64,000 bases of DNA from positions 1,054,001-1,118,000 of the forward strand of contig NBTC02000002.1 in assembly GCA_002082245.2 (NCBI GenBank). Reading direction: 5' to 3'. The notes below the pieces were generated by a model. The model was not told where the DNA came from. It saw only the letters and a program-made list of their open reading frames with translations, and made no database searches. This document shows, piece after piece, positions 56,670 through 64,000 of the stretch. Every line of letters starts with the position of its first letter. Position 1 is the first letter of the stretch. The translations under genes were made by a program, and so were the position numbers. The stretch comes from Yersinia enterocolitica. Lineage in GTDB: Bacteria > Pseudomonadota > Gammaproteobacteria > Enterobacterales > Enterobacteriaceae.

Positions 56670-57791
56670 TTAATACTGTTTCAAAATCTCAGCCAATTCC
56701 GTAGACAACAAATCGCCCCGCCAGCCACTTAATAATTCAGGCTGAGTGTCAGTTGATTTTAGTTTCCAATGCCAACTGAGTAATTGGTTTATTTGACGAC
56801 GTGACGCCAGTAACTCACTACTCAGTCCACTACGTTCACTGACTGACTGGATCAACGCTTTAATATCTTTAAAGACTTTCTTGTAGCCGGGTTGGTCGAT
56901 CAGGTTAGCTACCGGTTGCGGCAGCTGCTCTTCCGTTACAGCATTCCCCTCAGCCACCAGCGCCAACAAGGTACGCCCATGATAGCGAATCTCCTGCCCA
57001 CTCAGGCCAAGGGAATCTAACTCACCCAGCGAGGTTGGCTGATAACGGGCGACTTGCCACAGATTCTCTTCACGCACGACAAAGTTAACCGCCAGATCAC
57101 GCTCACGCGCCTGACGCAAGCGCCATGCCGCCAGCTTCTGCAAACATGCCAACTGATGGCCACGTAACTGCCAGGCATTGGTTATCTCACGGTAGGCCAG
57201 CTCAGGGTCAAGTGTTTCACTGCGACGGCGACACAGTAGTTGGCATTCATCTATCGCTGCATCCATTCGCCCAGCAGCTTCGGTGGCTTCCACTAATTTA
57301 GCTGCCAAAGGTAACAGATAGAAAACATCAGCGGCGGCATAATCACACTGTTTTTCACTGAGTGGACGGGCAATCCAGTCGGTACGTGATTCACTTTTAT
57401 CTAGCTCAACACCTTCAAACTCATTTACCAGCATGGCAAAACCGCAAGACAGGGTTCGGCCAGAAAATGCCGCCAATACCTGAGTATCAATCATCGGCGT
57501 TGGCATCCGGCTAAAGGCATTTAAGAACACCTCGAGATCTTCGCTACCAGCATGCAGATATTTCACCACATTCAAATCTTGCAGTAGCTCACTGAAAGGT
57601 TGCCATTCAGTGATGGGCAAGGGGTCTATGAGTGAAAGTTGTTCACCGTCATACAGTTGAATCAGGCCCAACTGAGGATAGTAGGTGCGCGTTCTGACAA
57701 ATTCCGTATCCAGCGCGACATGAGCATGTGTCCGGGCTTGTTCGCAGACCTGCTGCAACGCACTATTGGTCGTGATCAACTGATAATTCAA
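56670..57791 (-). CDS. rnd: Ribonuclease D
   Basis: The 373-residue 3'-5' exoribonuclease (E. coli 375) trims tRNA 3' ends. The DEDD nuclease domain (about 1-190) has ALDTEFVRTRTYYP, a middle Asp in YLHAGSEDLEVF and DYAAADVFYLLPL. Two HRDC domains follow (about 210-290 and 300-373). It lies downstream of fadD on the same strand, as in E. coli, with a strong hairpin between. Confidence 0.96.
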   Translation of the reverse strand: MNYQLITTNSALQQVCEQARTHAHVALDTEFVRTRTYYPQLGLIQLYDGEQLSLIDPLPITEWQPFSELLQDLNVVKYLHAGSEDLEVFLNAFSRMPTPMIDTQVLAAFSGRTLSCGFAMLVNEFEGVELDKSESRTDWIARPLSEKQCDYAAADVFYLLPLAAKLVEATEAAGRMDAAIDECQLLCRRRSETLDPELAYREITNAWQLRGHQLACLQKLAAWRLRQARERDLAVNFVVREENLWQVARYQPTSLGELDSLGLSGQEIRYHGRTLLALVAEGNAVTEEQLPQPVANLIDQPGYKKVFKDIKALIQSVSERSGLSSELLASRRQINQLLSWHWKLKSTDTQPELLSGWRGDLLSTELAEILKQY

Positions 57792-57827
57792 AACGTGATT
57801 CTCTTGGTCGTTAGTCTATGACAAACA

Positions 57828-57857
57828 CAACAACGCCGGCGATGACCGGCGTTGTTG
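57828..57857. repeat. Perfect 12-bp hairpin between fadD and rnd
   Basis: CAACAACGCCGG (57828-57839) and CCGGCGTTGTTG (57846-57857) are exact inverted copies around 6 nt. In the leftward direction only TGTTTG follows, so it is more likely a processing or stabilising element, or a weak terminator, than a full one. Confidence 0.75.
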
Positions 57858-57882
57858 ATGATGATTGAGTGACGCTGTTAAG

Positions 57883-59577
57883 TTAGGCTGCGTCTTGGTT
57901 GCTACCTTTAGCCTTAACTTGTTCGTCACGCAGTTCCCTACGTAAAATTTTGCCGACATTCGATTTCGGCAACTCGTCGCGGAACTCTACTATTTTCGGT
58001 ACTTTATACCCTGTAAGGTAGCGGCGGCAATGGGTTAGCAGCTCTTCAGGTGTCAGTGAGGCATCTTTTTTCACGACAAACAGTTTTACCGTCTCGCCAG
58101 AGACCTCATTAGGCACGCCAACCGCAGCAGATTCCAGCACTTTCGGATGTAACGCTACCACATCTTCAATCTCATTGGGGTAGACGTTGAAACCAGAGAC
58201 CAGAATCATATCTTTTTTACGATCAACGATACGTAAAAAACCTTGTTCATCAAGGGTTGCGATATCGCCAGTTGCCAGCCAACCGTCTTTCAGCACTTCA
58301 TCCGTCGCTTCTGGCCGCTGCCAATAGCCTAACATAACTTGTGGACCACGCACCCATAGTTCACCCGGTTCACCCAATCCAACTTCGTTACCCTCATCAT
58401 CCACCAGCCGAACATCGGTAGAAGGGACAGGCAGACCAATGCTGCCACTGTAGTGTTTCAAATCATAAGGATTACCCGTCACTAACGGCGAGCACTCGGT
58501 CAAACCATAACCTTCCAGCAGATGTTTCCCAGTCAGTTTTTCCCATCGTTCAGCAACCGCTTTCTGCACTGGCATGCCGCCACCCACAGAAAGGCGCAGT
58601 GTGGAGAAATCTAACTTGGTGAACTCTTCATTATTCAACAAAGCATTAAATAACGTATTTACACCCGTCATGGCGGTGAATGGATAACGACTTAGCTCTT
58701 TTACCATTCCCGAAATATCACGCGGATTGGTTATCAATAAACTGCGCCCACCTAACTCAATAAACAGCAGGCAGTTCATGGTTAAAGCAAATATGTGATA
58801 GAGGGGGAGTGCCGTGACCACCAGCTCGTGGCCGGGTTGCAGCAAAGGTGCATAAGCCGCTTTCGCCTGCTCCAGGTTCGACTGCATATTGCGGTGTGTC
58901 AGCATTGCGCCTTTCGCCACCCCTGTCGTACCTCCGGTATATTGCAAAAATGCCAGGTCAGTATTGATAATATCCGGTTTAACATATTGCAGACGGCGAC
59001 CTTTTTGTAGCGCAGTGCGAAACGAAATAGCATCGGGTAGATAATATTTCGGTACCAGTCGCTTGATGTATTTCACCACGAAATTAACCAGCGTCCCTTT
59101 GGCCGTCGACAACTGATCACCCATGCGAGTTAAGATGACATGTTTGACTTGGGTTTTAAAAACGATCTTTTCCAGCGTGTGAGCGAAGTTGGAGACAATA
59201 ACGATTGCCACAGCTCCGCTGTCATTCAGTTGATGCTCTAACTCGCGCGGGGTATACAGCGGGTTAACATTCACCACCACCATACCCGCACGCAAAATAC
59301 CAAACAAAGCTATGGGATATTGCAGCAAGTTGGGCATCATCAAGGCGACACGGTCACCTTTTTGTAACCCTAAACCTTGCTGTAGATAGGCGGCGAAAGC
59401 ACGGCTACGCTCTTCCAACTTACGGAAGGTCATCACCTCCCCCATATTGATGAACGCAGGTTGGTCCGCATAACGCAGTGCGGCGTTCTCAAACATTTCC
59501 ACCAAAGAAGAATAGCGATCCGGGTCAATCTCTGCGGGGACATCTGCCGGATAACGCTTTAGCCATACTTTTTCCAA
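57883..59577 (-). CDS. fadD: Long-chain fatty acyl-CoA ligase FadD
   Basis: The 564-residue (E. coli 561) acyl-CoA synthetase activates imported long-chain fatty acids at the inner membrane. The ATP/AMP motif is [18 protein letters not shown]; the second motif is [14 protein letters not shown]; the FACS signature is [37 protein letters not shown], and the C-terminal Lys is in [16 protein letters not shown] start at TTG 59577, behind AGGAG at 7 bases, giving [15 protein letters not shown]. coli fadD also uses TTG here. Repression by FadR, encoded in this window, is expected. Confidence 0.96.
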   Translation of the reverse strand: MEKVWLKRYPADVPAEIDPDRYSSLVEMFENAALRYADQPAFINMGEVMTFRKLEERSRAFAAYLQQGLGLQKGDRVALMMPNLLQYPIALFGILRAGMVVVNVNPLYTPRELEHQLNDSGAVAIVIVSNFAHTLEKIVFKTQVKHVILTRMGDQLSTAKGTLVNFVVKYIKRLVPKYYLPDAISFRTALQKGRRLQYVKPDIINTDLAFLQYTGGTTGVAKGAMLTHRNMQSNLEQAKAAYAPLLQPGHELVVTALPLYHIFALTMNCLLFIELGGRSLLITNPRDISGMVKELSRYPFTAMTGVNTLFNALLNNEEFTKLDFSTLRLSVGGGMPVQKAVAERWEKLTGKHLLEGYGLTECSPLVTGNPYDLKHYSGSIGLPVPSTDVRLVDDEGNEVGLGEPGELWVRGPQVMLGYWQRPEATDEVLKDGWLATGDIATLDEQGFLRIVDRKKDMILVSGFNVYPNEIEDVVALHPKVLESAAVGVPNEVSGETVKLFVVKKDASLTPEELLTHCRRYLTGYKVPKIVEFRDELPKSNVGKILRRELRDEQVKAKGSNQDAA

Positions 59578-59650
59578 GGTAGCACTCCTGAAATTATTAT
59601 TGATCGCCAGAGTAAGACGCAAATTCACACCAGAACTTTAACAATATTTT

Positions 59651-59667
59651 AACTCAGCTTACCAGTT
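59651..59667. promoter_or_regulatory. Possible FadR site upstream of fadD
   Basis: AACTCAGCTTACCAGTT fits the 17-bp FadR consensus at 12 of 16 fixed positions. The right half (ACCAGTT) is perfect. It is 74 bp before the fadD start. Confidence 0.4.
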
Positions 59668-59849
59668 TGCTTTCAAACAATTTTGAGGTTGGGATATACG
59701 TCACTATTTTCTGGCGCCGAGATCTCAAAAATAACTAAGGCAGCCAATGCCGCCCATTAAAATTCAATAAAATCAAAATATTACAGGCGATTTTTAGCAT
59801 TTAAAGCCATAACTCTTTGATTATATAATCTTTTATGTTTTATCGACGT

Positions 59850-59873
59850 AAAAAAGGCGCTGAATTCAGCGCC
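59850..59873 (-). terminator. Terminator of the Slp-family gene
   Basis: GGCGCTGAATTCAGCGCC (59856-59873) is a perfect 18-bp palindrome. Read leftwards, TTTTTT follows directly. Confidence 0.85.
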
Positions 59874-59926
59874 CTTCATGCCATTACACCCTAACATCTG
59901 GCAGCAATTGAAACCGGTCAGACTAC

Positions 59927-60532
59927 CTACTCCGTAACAATAGTTTGAATCTGTGCTGGTCCCGGGTTGTACCAACCACCCCATCCCGGCCCCCACATCC
60001 CAGGGTTGTGGTAACCCCACGGGCCCATTGCCGGTGGCATCATCACTTGTTGTGCAAGATTCCAACGTTTGTAACCTGTGGCATTTATCACCACAAAGTC
60101 ATACGGCGTCATCCCAATTTTACCGGCTTCAACACCGGTAATCGGCCCAACCACGGTCACCAGGTGACCACGAAAATCAACTGGCTCAAGGAAACCATTA
60201 ACATAGGCTATCACTCGCCCTTGTGACGGCTCCCCCAAAATAGGTCTGGCACCCGAGTCTAAGGGTACGCTGGCAATTTCAAGCCGGGTGCGATGCGCTT
60301 CGTTGGCCACATTGATGACGGTCCCACCAAAACGCGCCTCCTGGCCTATAAAGACCTTCGGATCGGTTCGAACCAAATTAAGATTTTGCTGCGGCGTCGC
60401 AGTGGTACCCTGAATAGCAGGCGGGACAGTAACACAGCCGGACAGAAGCAAAACGCCCAATCCTAGCCAGCCACACGTCCATTTACGGCTTCTATTCTTT
60501 ATAGATTGAGTTGCTGACGTATTTATCGCCAT
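59927..60532 (-). CDS. yeaY: Slp-family outer-membrane lipoprotein (YeaY-like)
   Basis: A 201-residue lipoprotein. The lipobox is LLLSGC with Cys33 after a long N-region; a later start may be used, since no in-frame ATG lies closer. Family blocks are [22 protein letters not shown] and [31 protein letters not shown]. The tail is rich in Gly, Trp, Pro and Tyr ([23 protein letters not shown]). E. coli Slp and YeaY are starvation or RpoE-related outer-membrane lipoproteins. The location between fadD and tsaB identifies it as the YeaY orthologue. Confidence 0.9.
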   Translation of the reverse strand: MAINTSATQSIKNRSRKWTCGWLGLGVLLLSGCVTVPPAIQGTTATPQQNLNLVRTDPKVFIGQEARFGGTVINVANEAHRTRLEIASVPLDSGARPILGEPSQGRVIAYVNGFLEPVDFRGHLVTVVGPITGVEAGKIGMTPYDFVVINATGYKRWNLAQQVMMPPAMGPWGYHNPGMWGPGWGGWYNPGPAQIQTIVTE

Positions 60533-60642
60533 AGTGTGCTGCTCCTTATCATATCTATAGCTATCTGAATATTTTAGACTCTAAACAGGATGACAAGTTG
60601 CTATATCGTTAATTTTTCACATTTCCGTGGCGCAGTTCAGTT

Positions 60643-61341
60643 CTAACGGCCTGGCAGTTTTTTCCAGGTCACTTCATTTCTCAGATACACTGGCTCGGCA
60701 TTTTCCACACTCACCATCCGCCCGTTCGCCCATGATGATAATGCCAGTGGCAACATATCCTCTGCCTGCGGCAGTAGCATCTGCCCGTCAGCCAGCACCA
60801 CGTTATCGCTGCTAACCAGATCAGGATACGTCTGCCAGCCAGTGCCTACTGTGGCCCAATGGCCGCTCAGTGATGGCGCGTGTGCCAAGACTTGTGCCGG
60901 CGTCATTACTGCCTCAGTCTGTTCACCAAGCCAATCGCCTTGTGCGTCACGCTCAAACTCACCCCAATAGACTTCCCCCATGCGGGCATCAATCGCAGCC
61001 AATACGCGAGACGCGCCTGTCAGACGGAATGCCCCCTGAGCCATGGTCTGTAAGGTGGAAATACCTATCATTGGTAAGTCTGCGCCCAGAGCCAATCCCT
61101 GACCAATACCGATACCAATACGGACACCGGTAAAGCTACCAGGGCCACGGCCAAAGGCCAATGCATCGAGTTGCGTCAGTGATAAACCTGATTCAGCCAG
61201 TACTTGCTGCACCATCGGTAAGATTCGTTGGGTGTGTTCCCGTGGACAAAGCTCAAACAACGCCTGAACTTCGCCGTTATTCCACAATGCAACAGAACAT
61301 GCTTCTGTTGCGGTATCGATCGCTAAAATTCGCGTGGACAT
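60643..61341 (-). CDS. tsaB: tRNA threonylcarbamoyladenosine biosynthesis protein TsaB
   Basis: The 232-residue protein (E. coli 231, former YeaZ) forms the TsaBD complex that makes t6A at position 37 of ANN-decoding tRNAs. The ASKHA N-terminal motif is [16 protein letters not shown] and [24 protein letters not shown] is the interface and nucleotide region. The start at 61341 follows GAGG by 5 bases; the upstream ATG would add 19 residues. It lies between yoaA and yeaY. Confidence 0.96.
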   Translation of the reverse strand: MSTRILAIDTATEACSVALWNNGEVQALFELCPREHTQRILPMVQQVLAESGLSLTQLDALAFGRGPGSFTGVRIGIGIGQGLALGADLPMIGISTLQTMAQGAFRLTGASRVLAAIDARMGEVYWGEFERDAQGDWLGEQTEAVMTPAQVLAHAPSLSGHWATVGTGWQTYPDLVSSDNVVLADGQMLLPQAEDMLPLALSSWANGRMVSVENAEPVYLRNEVTWKKLPGR

Positions 61342-61415
61342 GCCAACCTCGGCAGGAAAAGAGTATGAATTCAATACAGGGCGCGCATGATAGCACACCC
61401 CTCCTCGCTTTTCCC

Positions 61416-63320
61416 TTAATCGCGTTGCTTGAGAAAAGCGATGGCTTTCGCCAAATCACGGGTGCGGGGTGCTGGCGGGAGACTATTAAGGAACATCGCG
61501 CCATAAGGGCGCATCACCAGGCGATTATCACAGATAACCAGCACGCCGCGATCGTCGATGTCACGAATCAAACGCCCCACACCTTGTTTCAAGGTAATAA
61601 CGGCATCAGGCAATTGCACATCATTGAACGGGTCACCACCACGTAGACGGCAATCTTCGATGCGGGCTTTCAACAAAGGGTCATCCGGTGAGGTAAACGG
61701 CAATTTGTCGATGATGACACAAGATAACGCGTCGCCCCGCACATCCACCCCTTCCCAGAAACTGCTGGTCGCCACCAGCAGTGCATTGCCTGCTGCTACA
61801 AACTGTGCCAGCAACTGCCCCTTGCTGGTTTCGCCTTGCACCAAAACAGGTAGCGTCATGCTGGCGCGGAACTCTTCGGCTAAACCACGCATCATCTGGT
61901 GTGAGGTACACAAAAAGAAGCAACGCCCTTTATTGGCATCAATCAGTGGCTTTAGCATCACCGCCAGTTTACGGGCAGCCCCAGGTTCATTTGCCGAAGG
62001 CAAATTGCGTGGCACACAGAGTAATGCCTGATTGGCGTAATCAAACGGACTGGGCAGGAGTAGCGTTTTGGCGTTCGTTAGCCCCAACCTTGAGGTGAAA
62101 TGTGATAACTGATCATTAACCGACAGTGTGGCAGAGGTAAAAATCCAGCTTCCCGGTTTTTCTTCTATCAGCTCACGAAAACGATCAGAAACCGACAACG
62201 GTGTCAACGCCAGTACGAAATGGCGTGAATTACACTCATACCAATAGCTGTAGCCGGGTGTAGTGACATCTTTTAAACGCTTAAGGCGGTTGCGATACAC
62301 CGTTGCACGTTCAAAAGCAGCATCCAGCATGGCTGAACGGCCAAGGGAAAGCTTCATCACGTCATAACACAACTCCAGCGCATCATCGAGCAACAGCAAC
62401 GCCCGCTGAATCGCCGGTTGTTCCAGTACATCACGTAAATTGCCGCGATATCCCGGGTCGCCGAGCACCAGACGGAAATCTTGCGTGCTTTGCGTCAGAC
62501 GGTCGGCGCTTTTTTGCAATTGAGCGGAGTCACGCACTTCGGTGCGATAGGCAATAATAATATCTTTTGCCAAATCCATTAGTTGTCTACTGGTCAGTTG
62601 CTGACCAAAGTATTGGCTGGCAATATCGGGGATCTGGTGGGCTTCATCGAAAATCATCACATCTGCGGTGGGGATCAGTTCGGCAAAACCGCTCTCTTTC
62701 ACCACCATATCCGCCAAGAACAGATGGTGGTTCACCACCACTATATCTGCATCCATCGCCTTACGGCGGGCTTTGACCACAAAACAATCTTTATACAGCG
62801 GGCAATCACTACCCAGACAGTTATCATTGGTACTGGTGACCAACGGCCAGACAAAGCTATCCTCAGCCACCTGGCCACAGGTACTGATATCACCATCGAT
62901 GGTTTCGGCTGACCAGCCACGCAAACGAACCAAATCAACCAATGTCTCACTGGCTAATTCACCCCCGGCCAATGATTGCTGTTCAAGTCGTTCCAGACAA
63001 AGATAGTTTGAGCGCCCCTTTAATAAGGCCAGCTTCCCTTTGTATTTGAGAGCAGTCGCTACCGTGGGTAAGTCACGCGAATAGAGCTGATCTTGTAACG
63101 CTTTCGAACCTGTGGAGATAATCACTTTGCAATCAGCACGCAGTGCGGGCGCCAAATAGGCAAATGTTTTACCGGTACCGGTACCTGCCTCTACCACCAA
63201 TTGTTGTTTGGCATCAATAGATTCACTGATGGCCGCCGCCATTCGGCGCTGAGACTCTCGGGGGTTAAAACCTGTAATGGCCTGCGCTAATGCGCCGTCT
63301 GTTGCAAAATCGTCTGTCAC
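61416..63320 (-). CDS. yoaA: DinG/XPD-family ATP-dependent helicase YoaA
   Basis: The 634-residue superfamily 2 helicase (E. coli 636) binds the Pol III chi subunit and helps in damage tolerance. Motif I is [18 protein letters not shown], motif [12 protein letters not shown] and motif [11 protein letters not shown]. The four Fe-S cysteines are in STCGQVAED and [14 protein letters not shown]. It is divergent from yoaB and upstream of tsaB, as in E. coli. Confidence 0.96.
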   Translation of the reverse strand: MTDDFATDGALAQAITGFNPRESQRRMAAAISESIDAKQQLVVEAGTGTGKTFAYLAPALRADCKVIISTGSKALQDQLYSRDLPTVATALKYKGKLALLKGRSNYLCLERLEQQSLAGGELASETLVDLVRLRGWSAETIDGDISTCGQVAEDSFVWPLVTSTNDNCLGSDCPLYKDCFVVKARRKAMDADIVVVNHHLFLADMVVKESGFAELIPTADVMIFDEAHQIPDIASQYFGQQLTSRQLMDLAKDIIIAYRTEVRDSAQLQKSADRLTQSTQDFRLVLGDPGYRGNLRDVLEQPAIQRALLLLDDALELCYDVMKLSLGRSAMLDAAFERATVYRNRLKRLKDVTTPGYSYWYECNSRHFVLALTPLSVSDRFRELIEEKPGSWIFTSATLSVNDQLSHFTSRLGLTNAKTLLLPSPFDYANQALLCVPRNLPSANEPGAARKLAVMLKPLIDANKGRCFFLCTSHQMMRGLAEEFRASMTLPVLVQGETSKGQLLAQFVAAGNALLVATSSFWEGVDVRGDALSCVIIDKLPFTSPDDPLLKARIEDCRLRGGDPFNDVQLPDAVITLKQGVGRLIRDIDDRGVLVICDNRLVMRPYGAMFLNSLPPAPRTRDLAKAIAFLKQRD

Positions 63321-63449
63321 GCGTTCTCTTCCGGGCGAAATCAGCGGTGATTATGCCAAGCCTATCGCCCCGCGACCACACATTCTCATCATAAGCTATG
63401 CTACCCTACTACTGATAACTGACATTGACATTCACACAAGGGAGTGAAA

Positions 63450-63794
63450 ATGAGTATTGAACGAATTAATCCAGAAAAACGTTGGTCAGATGCTGTGGTA
63501 TTTAACAACACTATCTATTACACCAGCGTACCGGAAAATCTGGATGCAGACGCCACGGCGCAAACTGCCAACACACTGGCAGCAATAGATATGATGTTGA
63601 ATCAGCTCGGTTCAGATAAAAGCCGTATTTTGGATGCCACCATTTTTCTGGCAGACAGTGCGGACTTCGCGGCGATGAATGCGGCGTGGGATGCCTGGGT
63701 GGTTGATGGCAATGCGCCAGTGCGTTGTACCGTCGAAGCCAAATTGATGAATCCGAAGTACAAAGTTGAAATCAAAATTATTGCGGCTATTTGA
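63450..63794 (+). CDS. yoaB: RidA-family protein YoaB
   Basis: The 114-residue protein has the same length as E. coli YoaB. The RidA/YjgF fold is clear, with the substrate-binding Arg in PVRCTVEAKL and the C-terminal NPKYKVEIKIIAAI. RidA proteins deaminate reactive enamine or imine intermediates; the specific substrate of the YoaB branch is not known. The ATG at 63450 follows GGGAG; a GTG two codons earlier lies in that ribosome-binding site. Confidence 0.94.
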   Translation: MSIERINPEKRWSDAVVFNNTIYYTSVPENLDADATAQTANTLAAIDMMLNQLGSDKSRILDATIFLADSADFAAMNAAWDAWVVDGNAPVRCTVEAKLMNPKYKVEIKIIAAI

Positions 63795-63923
63795 TTTTGC
63801 GATCTGCGGGGCGACTGCACTGATGGGCACTCTGACGGCTCGCGCCCCTTGTATTTTAAACAAATAAGGACCCATTCAGTACATTTCCCCGCTTATCAGC
63901 TTCGATTAAAAACTGTCACTCGA

Positions 63924-64000
63924 TATACCCAAAGTAACTGGAGTTGCAGGTAGGCGGCCAGCAAACAAATCCCGATGAGCTTACACCGGTAAGTGATTCG
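63924..64000. repeat. ERIC element, left part (cut by window edge)
   Basis: It starts with TATACCC (63924) and continues GGAGTTGCAGGTAGGCGGCC and GATGAGCTTAC...GTAAGTGATTCG, the ERIC arm and central palindrome. The right arm is outside the window. Confidence 0.85.

Larger units (their letters stand above)
59578..59926. other. Gap between fadD and the Slp-family gene
   Basis: About 350 bp. It holds the fadD promoter region with a possible FadR site (59651-59667) and, at the right, the terminator of the Slp-family gene (59850-59873). No gene is supported. Confidence 0.55.

Noticed and set aside
59781..60065. 94-codon leftward frame overlapping the 3' end of the Slp-family gene
   Set aside because: Out-of-frame shadow of the Gly/Trp/Pro-rich tail that crosses the terminator.

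Overview
The window is chromosomal DNA of a Yersinia species (gamma-proteobacteria, Yersiniaceae). Three things point there. Almost every protein is a close relative of a known Escherichia coli K-12 protein. The gene order follows the E. coli oppA-ychE-adhE-tdk-hns-rssBA-ychJ-purU-tyrT, nudG-ynjH-topB-selD-ydjA-sppA-ansA-pncA, gapA-yeaD-mipA-yeaGH, dadAX-ycgB-fadR-nhaB-dsbB and minCDE-rnd-fadD-yeaY-tsaB-yoaA-yoaB blocks, rearranged relative to each other. ERIC elements of the Yersinia type (one of exactly 127 bp, one 69-bp short form) lie between genes. I cannot name the species. No transposase, integrase, prophage or CRISPR array is visible.

Layout. 1-14.0 kb: partial oppA-type gene, ychE, adhE, tdk, hns, ugd (in the place galU has in E. 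coli), rssB/rssA, an acetyltransferase, a 23-residue small protein behind two perfect CRP sites, ychJ and purU. 14.1-16.5 kb: a stringent-type promoter, two identical tRNA-Tyr genes, rtT-like 170-bp repeats, then an AT-rich LysR-type regulator and non-coding AT-rich DNA that look acquired. 16.5-26.5 kb: xthA, nudG, topB-ynjH, selD, ydjA, sppA, ansA, pncA, yeaC, msrB. 27-36.9 kb: gapA, yeaD, mipA, the yeaG-yeaH stress kinase operon (split by an ERIC), a His-tailed EamA transporter and a divergent LysR/pirin pair. 37-50 kb: a PAS-PAS-GAF-GGDEF-EAL protein, an MFS exporter, dadAX, ycgB, fadR, nhaB, dsbB and a stand-alone LpxA paralogue. 50-64 kb: small secreted proteins (one with a Fur box), ycgN, ycgM, an MltB-type lipoprotein, ycgL, minCDE, rnd, fadD, an Slp lipoprotein, tsaB, yoaA, yoaB.

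Functional links. YeaG, YeaH and YcgB are the three partners known together as PrkA/YhbH/SpoVR, here in one 15-kb stretch. FadR and its likely target fadD are both present, and a half-conserved FadR site lies in front of fadD. DadA and DadX form the alanine catabolic pair. RssB is the adaptor for RpoS turnover.

Most of the window is ordinary core genome. The places most worth a second look are the LpxA paralogue, which keeps the catalytic histidines but has Glu at the acyl-ruler position and Asp-Asp where LpxA has Arg-Arg; the CRP-controlled small protein; the tRNA-Tyr repeats that carry an inverted copy of the tRNA T-arm; and the Fur-box secreted protein next to minC.
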